Shown one piece after another: positions 23,701 through 36,480 of a stretch of DNA of 64,000 nucleotides. This stretch comes from Lingula anatina (taxonomy: Eukaryota; Brachiopoda; Lingulata; Lingulida; Lingulidae). Every line of letters starts with the position of its first letter. The first letter of the stretch is position 1. The notes under the pieces are model-generated. The model was given only the letters and a program-made list of their open reading frames with translations, was not told where the DNA came from and did no database searches. A program made the position numbers and the translations under genes. The stretch is taken from contig NW_019775158.1 of NCBI RefSeq assembly GCF_001039355.2, positions 100,827 through 164,826 of the forward strand. The letters are read 5' to 3'.

Positions 23701-23851
23701 AATACTCAGTGTGATGTTAGTGTATTTTATTTTAAAATTTTATCCTGTTTAGTATGTTTGTCAATTTGAGTAAAGTGGGTTGCGTTATTTACACGTTAAT
23801 GATAACATTTGGCCATACACTTAAACTAACAACATGATAACTTCATCAGGC
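20742..23851. repeat. Block X, copy 2
   Basis: Aligns with 24074-27191 with substitutions of a few percent and small indels, and with copy 1 over its first 1.4 kb almost identically. Ends at the N at 23852. Contains the fold-back repeat 22843-23066. No gene can be assigned with confidence; a weak exon-like pair is described under findings. Confidence 0.85.
22843..23066. mobile_element. Fold-back repeat made of 18 bp palindromic units (Block X copy 2)
   Basis: Inverted arms of about 64 bases (22843-22906 and 23002-23066), each built from units such as GGCCAGATATGTCC or their complement. Further inverted units fill the centre around a T tract at 22945-22954. Frames on both strands read a repeated MSDRPDMS or GHIWP pattern, which is translated repeat and not protein. 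Confidence 0.8.
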
Positions 23852-23852
23852 N
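23852..23852. other. Single-N assembly join
   Basis: Block X copy 2 ends here (AACTTCATCAGGC); Block X copy 3 starts six bases later at its own left edge. Confidence 0.8.
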
Positions 23853-23858
23853 TGAGGG

Positions 23859-26800
23859 TTAAATCTCCCCAATAAAATGACATAAAATAACCTGCAAGGG
23901 GAATCTATTTTACTTATTAGACCACAAATTATATCCACTGGACAAATACACATTTACTGCGAAAAGAGAGGTCATGGTGACCTCGCGGTGGTGATTCAGT
24001 TTGGAATAGTGTCGCACACTACCGAGAGGGGCGTGAAACCCAAGAGACGCCCAAATGGAAGCTCATTTAGTACAAAAAAAAAAAACAAAAAAATTTAGTG
24101 ATGGTTCAGATGTTCCAATAATATCTTTCTATGCCGGAGGGAATAATTTTTGGTCAAACAGCATGCAGACATTGCCGCCGACGTTAAGAACCCCATTACT
24201 CGTATGCCTAAGGTGAATTGCTTTGTTTGTCAGGATTTATGTGATATTTTACAAGACTTAATGAAGAAATATACCCGGGAACCCTTTCATTATTCTTTGA
24301 AAAATCGATGGGGAACATGAACAAAATATGTTTAATGATAACTTTTTTTCAGGACGATCATTAAATACTACTGTTACTCAGTTTGGAAATGTCGAAAATT
24401 CCTTCCGTCTCAGTCTGCTTTGCATTCAGCCTGGCGATATTATAGCGCCAAATGTGACCAAAAGTAAATGATTGAAACGTTTGAGATTGTCTTTCGTACG
24501 AGCGACGGTGGCGACCTCGTGGCAGTCAAAACTCCGGCCCAACCCTACCAGCTGGCAGTGGAAACTCAGTTAGGGCCCATTCAGATAGACGCATCGTACT
24601 AGTTGGGTCGGTCCAACTTTGTGGGGATTCTTGCACAGTGCAATCAGTGGAATCATTTTAATTGCCTGCCTTCTCTAGCAGCTACTGGTAGGGGGTACTT
24701 AAGTCGAACGCACACGAAAGTTATTTACAGGGTGACCCATAACTGAACGAGGAGGCGAAACATTCAGTTTAGCCGACTGCACTAAGCAAGAACCCCCGCA
24801 GAGTTTGACCCATTCAACTAGTACGATGTGTCTACCTGAATGCTCCCTTATTGAACATTTGCATCAAGTAAGGCTGGATGCACCTGCTTTGTCACTTGTA
24901 AAGTCTGGACGTACCATACAAGTTTGTATTGTGTATGTGATACCTGAATTCAGTGTGCATCCCAGACAGATATTCAGAACGAATTCCAACCAATCGCATC
25001 TTTCCTTGCATGTGACCTAGGCATGTCCTCAGTGAAATTGAAGGCTTCATGTCCTTGTCGTGTTGTTATACATGTACCACAGTGCAGTGGATCGGGTTTC
25101 AAAGCGAAGCATATGATGTTTTTGCTGCACTTGAGGCAAAAGGAAATTAAAAAGTTATTTACGTTCATATTGTAATGCTTCTGGTAGGTTATTATATTTC
25201 AATTATGTCAGCTTCAACAAATCTAAAAACCGCCTTGTCTCAATAAAACGTTGACAAAAGAAGTTAACTTCTAGACTGCTTTTTCCGCTGAGAAACCTTC
25301 AATACAATTAATTGAAAAACCAGAGTTTAATTCCCGATTGCTCTTTGTTCTTAAGTACGCAAGTTTAACTTTGGCATATCAGCTCCTTGCAATTAAATGT
25401 CGTATATTTGTGACCACATCAATGGCAGGGATTCCATCAAATTTGCTCAATACCTAGACCAAGCCAAACTGTGTGCGTAGAAGCGTTGTTAACACCCCCT
25501 TGCTGCCGCTGGAAGACAAAAATAAGCAGAGTTCCCAGCGGCATTTAATCGCACAATTTCTGCGATTCACCGCGTGCAGCTTTCCTCGCAATTTTAATTG
25601 TCATCTTTTTGAGATAATACTATAATAGGTACCAGTTTCCCCCTTTAGGAAATTAAAGGCATATTGGAAATGTCATTTTTTGTTGGTTCTTTGATAGGAC
25701 ATCCAACTTACAATAGCGGAAGAAGGGTAAGAATCTTTACAGACAGGAAAGTCACCTTATGGGATAATCCACGAAGGAAATTAAGTGCCTTCGTAAAAAA
25801 AAGGCGCATCCAGCACCAGCACCTTAACCTTATTTAATGACACAGCTGGGTATTTTCCGCTGCGTTCTTTTTTAACTGCTTACATTATGACATTAACGGT
25901 ACGAAGCCAGCGGGGAGTTCCTGTTGTTAGAGTGAGCTTAATGTTGGTCTTTGATGCACTATACAATTAAACGTTCGCCCTTTCCATGGTGTTTTGATTT
26001 CTTTGTTTGTGGCAATAACGTGTACCGGTATTTCATGATCGAGAGTAGAATTAGTAGGATTGTTATTCCCAATTGGCATTTAAACCGAACGCATTCTGGT
26101 GTTAACTTTTTTTTTCAAACTTGCTTAACGCCATTTGCGTTGCTCATGTAAATATCAATTTGTGATTTATTATATTATTTGAATAAATCCCGATGTGACG
26201 ACCCGATATGTCCTACGACCAGAGAAGGCCAGATATGTTGTCGGACATATCTAGCCTGTCGGACACATCTGTCTCTTTTTTTTTGGTCGGACATATCTGG
26301 CCTGCCGGACACATCTGGCTCTTTTCTGTCAGACATATCTGGCCTTCTCTGGTCGTAGGACATATCTGGCCTGTCGGACATATCGGGTCGTCACATCCCG
26401 GTCAAGCTCTCCCCTCTTTCAGTGATGGTCTGCTTACAGAGCATTGACTACTCTGATGAGACTAAATGTTCCCTTAATAAATGCAACTTTGCGCTTGGAT
26501 AATTTTTTAATGATCTGATACGAAATTCGCTGATTCTAGATGTTGGTGAAGTTGGTTTTTATGATAAGCTTATAGCATTAGGGAAATCAGTACTGCACTT
26601 AGACTCCATCACCCTTGTTTTAAAAGAGTAAATTGTTTAGAACTTACAAAGTAGGATGCGTTTAAAAAGTAAATTTACCGACAGGAAATTGCCTACTAGC
26701 TAGTATTGTACGTGCTAAAGTGCAAGTATTTTGCGTGTTTGTTCAAAGATCTAGTTTACTGTGGTGACTTCAAAGTTAAGGGTTAAATCGTTTTTGTGCA

Positions 26801-27191
26801 CCCGATGGGAAATTAACACCAATAGATGTGTCAGCTCTGTGTTATGCGGTAAGTGTTGGAAGCAACTGCATTCTTGAGCTTGTTGCAGAGAATTACTAGC
26901 AGTGTCTCAAGCGTGCAGAATCTAACCGTTAGCAAAATCGAAATTTGTGTCGGTTAATTTAATTCTAAGGTATCTTCTTAAATTGAACTATTGCATTACG
27001 TATGTCTTTTAAATATAGATGAATGCAAACGAATACTCAGTATGGTGTTAGTGTATGTTTTTTTTTTAATTTTATCCTGTTTAGTATGTTTGTCAATTTG
27101 AGTAAAGTGGGTTGCGTTATTTACACGTTAATAATAACATTTGATAACATTTGGCCATACACTTGAACTAACAACATGATAACTTCATCAG
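23859..27191. repeat. Block X, copy 3 (full length)
   Basis: Complete 3.3 kb version corresponding to copy 1 (left) plus copy 2 (right). Differences include an 18-base unit lost from the fold-back repeat and a segment unique to this copy at about 24578-24605. It continues into unique DNA at 27192. Either the second haplotype or a real tandem copy. Confidence 0.85.
26193..26397. mobile_element. Fold-back repeat (Block X copy 3), one unit shorter
   Basis: Same structure as 22843-23066, but the left arm lacks one 18 bp unit, lost between GATATGTCC direct repeats. The arms are therefore unequal here. Confidence 0.8.
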
Positions 27192-27406
27192 ACAAGGAAG
27201 CTTTACTGGTTTTAAAGACATTGCTGATGTGTAAATTCAGCAGTTTATCTGTCTTAATGTCGACTCCGACTCCGGATTAAGGAACGACCCCAGATAATGG
27301 AACGAACACAGTGTTTCACCCTTTTTCCTAGCATGCAGTGTATAATCCCACCTTGCCATTGGATACGGTGTAGCAGATGCTTCACACGTCCATTGCAATG
27401 GTCAAT
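27192..27406. other. Unique non-coding spacer
   Basis: Between Block X copy 3 and a MITE; nothing recognised. Confidence 0.4.
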
Positions 27407-27741
27407 GGGATAATAACTCTTCGTTTCGGTCAAAAAATGAATTTTCCTGGAGTAAACAACAATTTTCCCATACTTACCAATGGTTAATGAATCCATTTTT
27501 ACATTCAAAGTTAGTCCCTGGTTTTTTTCTAAAAAGTTTGGTTTTTTGTTAAAATCTCTTAAGAGATTTTAACAGAGTATAGCCATCAATGGAGGTCACG
27601 TGGTCTAAAGGCAAGCTCAGCTATCAGAATAATAGCTTTAACTGCCATTTTTGTGATAAAACAGAATATAATATATTTCTATGAGTTATTCACAATGTTT
27701 TTATTGTGAAATATAGATCTCATACGAAGAGTTATTATCCC
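27407..27741. mobile_element. MITE, family 1, independent third copy
   Basis: Complete 335 bp element with near-perfect inverted ends (GGGATAATAACTCTTCGT and its complement). It is more diverged from the other two than they are from each other, and its flanks are unrelated, so it is a separate insertion. The interior is AT-rich, with a small palindrome at 27555-27570, and has no transposase frame. Confidence 0.8.
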
Positions 27742-27838
27742 TTTAAGCTAAATATCCTACGGAAAAGATGTTTATTCCATAACCCGGGGTCATTCAATAA
27801 CTGGAGTAGGAGTCTACGTTATGTAATGCCTCCCCCCC

Positions 27839-27884
27839 CAAATAAATAAATAAAATAAATAAATAAATAAATAAATAAATAAAA
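27839..27884. repeat. (AAAT)n microsatellite
   Basis: Tetranucleotide array, one unit irregular. Confidence 0.95.
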
Positions 27885-29680
27885 TGAAAAAAATGATTGT
27901 GGTCAACGCTGGCATCTTACGAAACTTGTCATATCAGAACCCTAGACATTTTCACGTGCACGAGTTCCGCACGTGCACCAGCACCGTACAGAATATTCCA
28001 CGCTATAAAACGAACTGCGTCTAAGGCGGAAGGAAGTCCCAAACGGAAACCAACCAGGGGTTTCTATCTCGTCCACATTGTCTTGAATTATTAAGACATG
28101 TTAATAGCTGACACTGCCAGCATCTTAAGTAAAAGATAGACAAGATAATGGATGATAATGGGTTTTTTTGTCATGAATTACACCCAAGCATAGGAGAATC
28201 TTCAAAAGAAACGGATGTCCTTTCCAGTTGCACCCTGCGGCAGTTGCTGACGTTCTTTACTTAGTACAAGAGGAAGGACGGCATGGCCTAGAACAACACA
28301 CGCCGGTGATGAGGAATACTATCTTGTCCACATGAAAGTCTACGAATTGTTAAAACCTTGGGTTTTGTATCGGATAAAGTTAAGAGAGAGATTCAAATGT
28401 GAATGGGCCACATCTTTTCATTTATATCGCACGCACACTTTTAATTAGAACTGGATACATACATATGGCCCGGTGCTAAAGTTTTGATTTGTAGTCACGG
28501 GTGGCGAACCCTTCTACTGGTACTTACTTTTGTGACCAACCGAGGTAAAATACACGTGACTGTACACTGTGACGAACTTATATAATATAATGGTAAAAAT
28601 TGCATCGTTTTTTTGTGTGTTTTGTAGACTAAACATGATATTTCCCTATTAGACATGGCTTTTGATCTTTTCTCAAAGGGCCCTCATCATGTGACCGACT
28701 CGTTGATTCTGGTATCGTCATTACGCAAGAGGAAATGGAAAATCTATTTCACCGTCTGTAAATTAAGCTTTTAGTTTGCTGTGAGTAGAACAATCATAGC
28801 CTACTAAAATAGGCCTCCATGTACATATATGTAAATATAGCTGGTTGTTTGCCATGAATAGAAAAAAATAGTCTGCCAAAATTAGACCTACATGTCTGTA
28901 AACGCATGTCAAAATCGTTTCCGCAATTTTCCTTTGTCCAGACCGAACAACTCATAATTCCATTACGATCCGCCTCATTTGGAACCCAAATTAACGGTGC
29001 TTAAGCGTAATCTCATGAACCGGGATAGTGATTTCTTATTCATTTCATCTCTGAAATAGACACGTTCATCTTTGGGTAATTATGGAAAGCTTCTCAGTCA
29101 AAGAATTGTACAAAGACTGGATATCCTTTGTTCTACATGAATTTCACTTTCTAATTTGGCAATTTCCTTGCATCTTAGACTTCCATCACTGACGCAGCAT
29201 GGTTTCTACTTGTATGTGTTTGGTAAGAAATGAATCTTTGATGTTTCTCTATTAATCGAACGGTATGGTTTCTTCATGTACGTGTTTAATAAAAATGAAT
29301 CTTTGACGATTCTCATTTTTTGAACGTAGCTCATCATTTACAAACGAATGCGTTTATCAGCTGAGTAAATTCAGGTACATGCGCCGTGTTTATGGCTTCC
29401 TCCATAACTCGGAGAGTAAGAAATACGCAATTTTGGAACGATCTATGGGGTTATTGAGCTGCATAATGCTCAGCTGCCGCTTGTCATGAACAAAATGTTC
29501 AACTGCATTATGATATGGTCATGAGCAAGGGACATTTAAGGAATTACAATTTTGCTTGTGCATGTATAGTGTCCACTCTTGTCACTAGTACATGGTTTGC
29601 TATCTCTTGACATTTGATCGGTTTGAGTTTAATCTCAACATTATACCAAACAAACAACTTCCGTTGAGCGTAGTGCTGTA
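27885..29680. other. Non-coding, nothing recognised
   Basis: 1.8 kb of AT-rich DNA. No frame above noise, no RNA gene and no clear repeat. Confidence 0.4.
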
Positions 29681-29681
29681 T

Positions 29682-30309
29682 ATAATAATAATAATAATAA
29701 TTTATTGGCACAATAAAGGAATTGCATTTATATACTAAATAAATACAGCATGTTATATAAAATATACTTGTGGAGAGCACACATTTTAACACTTATTTGA
29801 CATTTGTAATTTACTTTTTTGAAATTTGTTAAGAGTTTTGTATATTAATGTTGCCTTATTCACAATTTTTACTGTGGCACTCGCACCGTGCGTAGAGAGC
29901 ATGGAAAGCTGCCTCCCATTGTCTGTTAGACAATGCAAATTTACCTCCAGTAAACAGTAATTCTCTCTCGACTTCATGCCCGCTGCACTGACGAAAGTAA
30001 TGCATCTCATCATCCATCCTGTCACAGTGGGGACATTTCTGTTTGACGCTGGTTTCGCTTTCATGCGATCTGTAAGTCATTTACACTGTTCCTCATTTTT
30101 GCCAAAACCATTTGTGGGTTAGTAGGACATTGACTTTTAAATTTATTTCAGACTCACAATACTTTTTCAAAATGATTCTGTATGTTCTTTGAGTTCTGTA
30201 TGAGTTTGTTATTTCATCTCTGTGCAATTCCTCCCAAAGACCTAGGGCTTGGTTTATTGTTTCTGTACATTGTGTTAATTGTCAATATGACAGCCATTTG
30301 TGTTGGAAG
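29682..30309 (-). mobile_element. Degraded LINE retrotransposon 3' end
   Basis: The minus strand at 29856-30080 encodes a C-terminal zinc-knuckle segment reading CPHCDRMDDEMHYFRQC (CX2CX7HX4C), a motif seen near the end of many LINE reverse-transcriptase proteins. Upstream on the same strand (about 30110-30275) another frame reads ETINQALGLWEELHRDE and continues with protein-like sequence, now separated by a frameshift and stops. An ATT/TTA repeat tail lies at 29682-29700, at the 3' end for this orientation. Dead copy; clade not assigned. Confidence 0.6.
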
Positions 30310-33079
30310 TTTTGTTGTCTCCTACAAAAAAGCAAACTTGGATGTTTCCCAAAACCAGTAATTCCCCCTTTCTGTTTTCTTCTCTGGTTTATTGTTGCAT
30401 GTTTTCTTTACAGTCCTTTAGTCGGGCGATTATTCAACCTTGCACCGTATCTCAACAATAATGTACATGTAACGATGTCTGTGTATAATGGGAAGTAATC
30501 AAGGTCTACATGGCAGGCATTACTGCTGGCTGGCTTTCTGACACCAAGTACACATTTGCACATCTGCACATGTAGGTGCATATGTCAATAGATCATTTTG
30601 TTTATTTTCCTCATATATTCTTTTTCTCTTTAAAATTTTGTTGAGCCCAAATTTGGCATCCGTATAACAGCTGAATCAGAACCAAAACTTTACATGTACG
30701 CCAGACATCCGGTGTAAATTGCACTGAGACGCATAAGGAGTATGGTATACAAGAACCAAACCAATCTTCAGTTATATTATATTCTAAAGAAGAAACGGAA
30801 ATGGGATCTTTGAAAAAAGTCTGGCTCCCGTTTCAACAAGAATCTTAAATCCATAGTTGACTAGGATATGTGCATGTGTTCACGTAACGTTGGTAACTAA
30901 GACGTTCGCCACGGAACTGATTTTAGTTTTTTGATCAATCTGGGCCTGCTTTTCAGGCAATTTAAGTCGAACAGCAAAGCATTTTTTATCATTTAAGCTG
31001 TATTGGTTTCATTCTTTTATATTTTATATATCTCATTTAATCCCTAGTATACCAGTGTGTAAAACAGGAGTAGAATTATGATTCCTTTTCTTATAGATGC
31101 ATACATTAAGGGGGTTATTTTCAATTTTTTAATCAAGGCAAAAGTACTCTTGTACTCTTATGAACATAACATGTAATACATAGCTTTCCTTTCTGGATCG
31201 GACACAAATGAATGAATAGATCGCATAGAAAGTCCTGAGGGCAGAGAAGTATGGTGTGGTGATAACTAACGGCGATATAGATACATAAATCACCAAAACA
31301 ATTGTAATCAATATGTTGCCTCGATCACCATGGTTGTTAAGTGGTTTATTGTGCTGTTCATTAATACGATAATTAAAGTACTTTTTCCAATGTATCATTT
31401 CGAAGGAAATTAATACACACTCACGTATATCGGTGGTAGTGGCGTTTTATAGGAATGCTTCTTAGTGTCATTTTTATGTCAGCTACACCACAAAAGACAA
31501 CGACATTCACATCCTAGATACTGCTATTGGTCACTTTATAGAGGAAAAAGGTATATGATGATAGAAGAAGAAAAAAAAAACGATGGACTTAACACTGATC
31601 AGTGATCAGATTATCCCTGATAATCAAATTTGAGATCAGTCAGTAATTGCATTCGTAAAATAACTCACGTGGTGATGTGACCAACAATAGAAAGAAAAAT
31701 TTCAGGGTTTGGGAAAGAGAAGCTTCTGGGTACTATTTAAGTCAAGAAAAAATATATGTTCAGGTCCACAAAGCATACTTGATTGGAAAGGATAATTGAC
31801 AGTTGTAGTTTTTATCATTTGATAATCGCTGTCTTCAGTCCCATGTTAAGCCAATATGATTAGTCTGCCATTAAGATACCGCGTTCAAGCGGGATATATC
31901 ATTCTACTTCAGTGAATCGTTTTGCTAGTGTTAACTTAGCCCCCCATGGTCGTTTTTTTCCTTGTTCACGAACGCAGTGAAACGCGAGAGATAGTACGGT
32001 TCCTCAGTGAATCAACACTTCATTTCGTGCGTATATAATCGATTACTGTGAGTGGAATACCAACTGTAGAAAAAAGGGTGATCTTCCCGAGTAGTCATCT
32101 TTTTCTTTTATTGCCACAAGAATAAAAAAGCCTTTTTTTTGTGTGTAGAAAGGTTGTCTAAAGGGATTAAGTAATTGCATTTAGCATTTATTCAAATGAT
32201 TCAAATCCACCGATAGTTACATGTAGGTCGGGAGAGGTTCTCATCCACAGAATCAGAAGTTTGATCGAAACTTTATGCCTATGCCATTTTTCACGATGGA
32301 ACAACTAAGAGGTCAAAAAGATGTATCGTTCTGCTGAAAAAAATGAGTCCCTCATATCTGAACTCACCGTTTCCATGCCAGAAAAACATGGGCGTTTTGC
32401 ACACGGCACAGTCAATTCTTTCAAGCAGGTCCTCCGTGATAATAACGGCCTTTTAAAGATGTCTTATAAGTACGGATGGAAATAATGATTAAGAACAATA
32501 CAAAATATTTGTATACCACACATGCACATCACACAAGCATCCTTTTCTTCGGCGATAGAAAGGGAATTCTAGTTAAGTTTCAAATTAGTATAACGGTTTC
32601 TATCTACAATAAAATTCCATCTTCTAATAAAGGCTAAGAAAAAAGTACGTGGAATTGCTTCAAACTGGACTCTCTCAGCCTGGCTTCATATTTGAACTTA
32701 AGCCCAAATGTTGGTTTAACTGGCATTTTGTATTGTGGCGTACTTAAATGAAATTAAAGATGACTTGAAAGACGTCCACATAAATACAGAATTAGTCTGA
32801 AATAATCAGTTTATACTTTGATATAAGGCGGAATATTTCACTTTATTTTGAACAAAGAAAATTAAATTCGGTCAAACATTTTAGATCAATTTTTTTTCAG
32901 GCCAAAAGCTTCTGCTGATACCGTTTCTTGATTTTTTAAACGATTCATCGCAAAAAAGTGTAAACAAGTGTCGAAGTGCAATTTTATACAGGCGCGACAG
33001 GAACAGAAGTCCTAGGAAGTGAAGATTGGACTCCCATATGATTAGTAGAGGCTAGGGTTAGTTGGAGTATAAGGGTTGG
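30310..33079. other. Non-coding, nothing recognised
   Basis: 2.8 kb of AT-rich DNA. A short nested palindrome around TGATCAGTGATCA lies near 31595-31610. Frames here (for example 31129-31398, minus) show no known domain. Confidence 0.4.
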
Positions 33080-33082
33080 TAA

Positions 33083-34234
33083 GGGTCCCTTTACACTGGA
33101 CGGCGTCCTTTCTGCGTCTCTACTGCGTTCAAAAATGTGGTCAGGACGCTCAACGGTCGTCAAAGCAATTAAATCGTGTCTCAGTGTAAAGGCGTCTGCG
33201 TCCCTTGTGCGTCCTTTGAACGGCCGAATCTTGATTTTACCTGTAAAACTGCGAGCAACCCGTCTGCCTCCACTGTACTTCCCCTGTGCAACCCAAGGCG
33301 TCCATTGCGATGTTTTCAAGAGCGACCACTGAGCATTCTTGCTGCGTTCTCTGTACCCTCATCGGTGATCAGTGGCGTCTATTCTACGATCATTCTGCAT
33401 CCTGCTTGACCGATGAGCGTTGTTTGGGCGTCCTTCTCTATATTCTAACTCATATTTTTTCATCGGTTCTAACCAGGTCATCCAATAAAGAACATTTCCA
33501 GCACACAAAACAAATAAATGGGAATAAACGCTTTAAACTATAGTGATGCAAGATCTACATGGACTGATAATCAGCCAGATGCTCATTGTTATCCTTATAA
33601 GAAGGATGGACAGACACAGAAAACGAGAAAGTATGACTGACACAACATAGAATGTTTGAATCCGTTTTCAAATGACGCATTCTGTAAAAAGTTCTGACAA
33701 TTAATGCATCTTGTAAAAAAGGCAAAATATTCGTTTTATAATAACCTAAAAAAATGGATCGTTTCATGAATTTTAGGAGAAAAAACAATCGAAGGCTGAT
33801 ATGAGACCACTGTTGCCCTTTGATTTCCTGTCTGGTGAAAAATACCTCAGCACGACCCCGTTTACGAGTGAAAAAAAAAAGTTCTACGTGCCGAACACTG
33901 GACGATCTTTGAGTTTTCATTCTGCAACCAAAGCGATGCTTGTGCCTCCTTTCTACGACCGCGGCGTTGCTTGTGCGTCCTCTTTGCGACCACGGCGATG
34001 CTTGTGCGTCCTTTCTGCGTCCATTGAGCGACCATCCTCCATCGCGTTCTCTCTGCGATTGTTTTGAACATGCTCAAAACTTCGCGGCGTCCATGGCGTC
34101 CTCGGCGATGCTTGAGCGTTCTTTGTGTGACCTTGGCGATCACTGTGCGTTCTTTGAGCGTCCAACGGCGTCCTGGCCAGTTTCATGGTCGCAGAAAGAA
34201 CGCAGAAAGGACGCCGTCCAGTGTAAAAGGGGTT
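33083..34234. mobile_element. 1.15 kb non-autonomous TIR transposon
   Basis: Terminal inverted repeats of about 30 bases: the left holds TTTACACTGGACGGCGTCCT then TTCTGCG (33091-33114), and the right is its complement (34201-34227). TAAGGG occurs just outside the right end and at the left edge, compatible with a TAA target duplication (33080-33082 and 34235-34237). The termini resemble PIF/Harbinger ends, but this is tentative. About a dozen GCGTCC motifs cluster in the sub-terminal parts, mainly the right third. Overlapping frames on both strands here come from these GC-rich repeats. No transposase. Confidence 0.7.
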
Positions 34235-34237
34235 TAA

Positions 34238-35536
34238 GGGATGGACGAATGGCACCTGTACAAAGTAATGGGAAACGGACTTGCGACTTGCCTTCCTGTT
34301 ACACCAGTTCAATATACTGGCCTTAGCTTACATATTGCTAGCTAGTAGCCTAGGGCTTTGCCGCAAAAATTTCTTTAAACGAAAACATCCGTTCCGTGTC
34401 AAACTGATGGAAAGGGTGAGAACGAAAAACAACGCCTTTAGATTACCAGCCTTAGATTACAGTCTTCCAGGAAAGCAAGCATGCGCAGAGTGAGTTTTAA
34501 TCATCCTATTTTTATAACTATCACTTTTAATTCTTTCAAATGCAAATGCAAGCAGCCGTAAAAGCACTTGCACTTACACAGTTACACAGTTTTGACATGC
34601 ATTTCATGCACGGGTAATTTGATAGCTTTTCATAAAACGTCTGTCTAGAATTTCGCGTTAGGAGTCGTGTCTTGAAATTCGCCTTGCTTGGGTGAAAATA
34701 ACAACCGTGTTATAATTCCTTTTCTTAGTAGGTAGGCTATTTTATGTCCTGTCTGCTTTCTGAATAGTTTTTCAACAATTAGTACTCCACTGAATGACCA
34801 AAGTTGCAGGTCACCACAACAATTCAATGCAAGGGTCAGATCATTTTAGACAATCTACGAAATGGGCCGCCGCATCCCATCAGATAAAGTAAACCACTAA
34901 GCTGCTTCCATTAAAATGCCGGCAGATACAAACCCTTTCAAACAGATCGCCGGATGAAGCTCTCTTTGACAAAGCACTTATATGGAATACATTTAGGACG
35001 TACGCGGACATTTCATGAAAAGGCTATTGTTAGTTTAGACTAGGCCGTCGTCGCTTTTTGCTCAGAAATACTTATCTGCGAATCCGTAAATACCACAAGC
35101 GATCGCATGTTCATATGGCATAAAGCTGCGGTATGGGCCTACGCCGCGTTTTCAAAGTCTTTCATCTCGATCTTTTTGTCTCACTTGCGCGTGCGTTAAT
35201 CGTGGTTTTCTTTTCTCGGCCACTAAAAGGATGATGCTGAAAAGGGCAGGCTGATTCCAGAAAGGATGAAAATGTCACTGACCCAATAAAGAACTGAACA
35301 AGCATATAAATGTCGCACAATCCGGCGCATTTTGAAACCTTTATTAAGTAAGTGATCAGTACGGCTTTAATTTTTTTTCTTCAATCGACATCAATATACA
35401 CGCCAATTTCTTCCGAAAAAAAGACAATGCTTTAAGTCTGGAACTACTAGGAATAAAACCGGAAATGACCTCGGTTTACAACATGTAAGAATACGATGTT
35501 CAGTAAGATTTATTCCACGACATACATACCAAGACT
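34238..35536. other. Non-coding, nothing recognised
   Basis: 1.3 kb without a supported gene or repeat. Confidence 0.4.
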
Positions 35537-35710
35537 CCGGTGTAACGAAACTGAGGGTCCATGTAACAGAAAGTCCGCCCTCCATATAGTTATAATGGAA
35601 AGGGTTAGTCTAACCTAATTGGGTCAAAATCTAGAGCAAGCTCACCTGTACAAATGGATTCTCTATCATGGACTCTCTATCATGGGGGACTCACTGTCAC
35701 GTTACACCGG
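35537..35710. mobile_element. MITE, family 2 (CCGGTGTAACG), well-preserved copy
   Basis: Left end CCGGTGTAACGAAACTGAG; right end CGTTACACCGG. 174 bp. Contains an internal short repeat (CTCTATCATGG twice). The interior matches 18231-18404. Confidence 0.75.
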
Positions 35711-35973
35711 CAATCACAGAACGATTTCAAACGTTACCATCACGTTATCATAACATTTTCTGGTTATATAAACGTTATGGTAGCGTTCTAATGTTCTGAT
35801 TTCATGTTTGCTGGGACTAGTTGATCGGCGCAGTAGTTGTTATAAAGTGCGCTTCTTAAGGGTTTTGAAACAAGATTTTATCATGAAAATTGGCAGAGTT
35901 GACCACAAGTGTATGGACTACAATATCGTGCCGTCATTTTGGTTTATATTTTTTGTTATGCAGTAATGGGCCA

Positions 35974-35974
35974 N
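35974..35974. other. Single-N assembly join with 23 bp overlap
   Basis: TTTTTTGTTATGCAGTAATG (then GGCCA) directly precedes the N and recurs directly after it with one C-to-G change. This is an unmerged overlap between contig ends. Confidence 0.85.
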
Positions 35975-36299
35975 TTTTTTTGTTATGGAGTAATGGGCCA
36001 CTAATTATATATTTTCATTAAACAATGGTATTATTTTGCTTTATCAACGCCAAATCTGAACTAAGAATTTTCAGAAAATTCGCTGGCGGGGTTTTGCAGT
36101 TCTAAAAATTATAAATTTAAAAATCAGTGTTGAAACGGTGATCATGGGTGCTTAGGTAAAAGAGAAATTTGAGAAACCGATATTTCAGTTTTAACCCCAT
36201 AATGGCAATAATGACGTCACCCGTAAGATGACATATGTGTTCATGTTAATTAATTTAGTCACTGAAGACTGAATATTTATCTATTACCCCAATATATAT

Positions 36300-36480
36300 A
36301 TATATATATATAAGGCAGTGAATAGGGAGTTTTGGGCAATGGTGGCAATATCCGACCCTAGGTTCTAGATTTCAGTTTAGCCAGCTCGATCTTGATTTCA
36401 TATATAACCAATATCAGCAAAAATGACTCTAGCGACTACCGTCAACTTGGAGGCGTTCTTCGGCAAAATTCTGCCTGGGG
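36300..36480. other. Non-coding with TA repeat
   Basis: A TA tract at about 36293-36312, otherwise nothing recognised. Confidence 0.4.

Noticed and set aside
33135-34312. Several 65-128 codon frames in the 33-34 kb region
   Set aside because: Overlapping on both strands and composed of GC-rich GCGTCC repeats of the TIR element; no transposase motifs.
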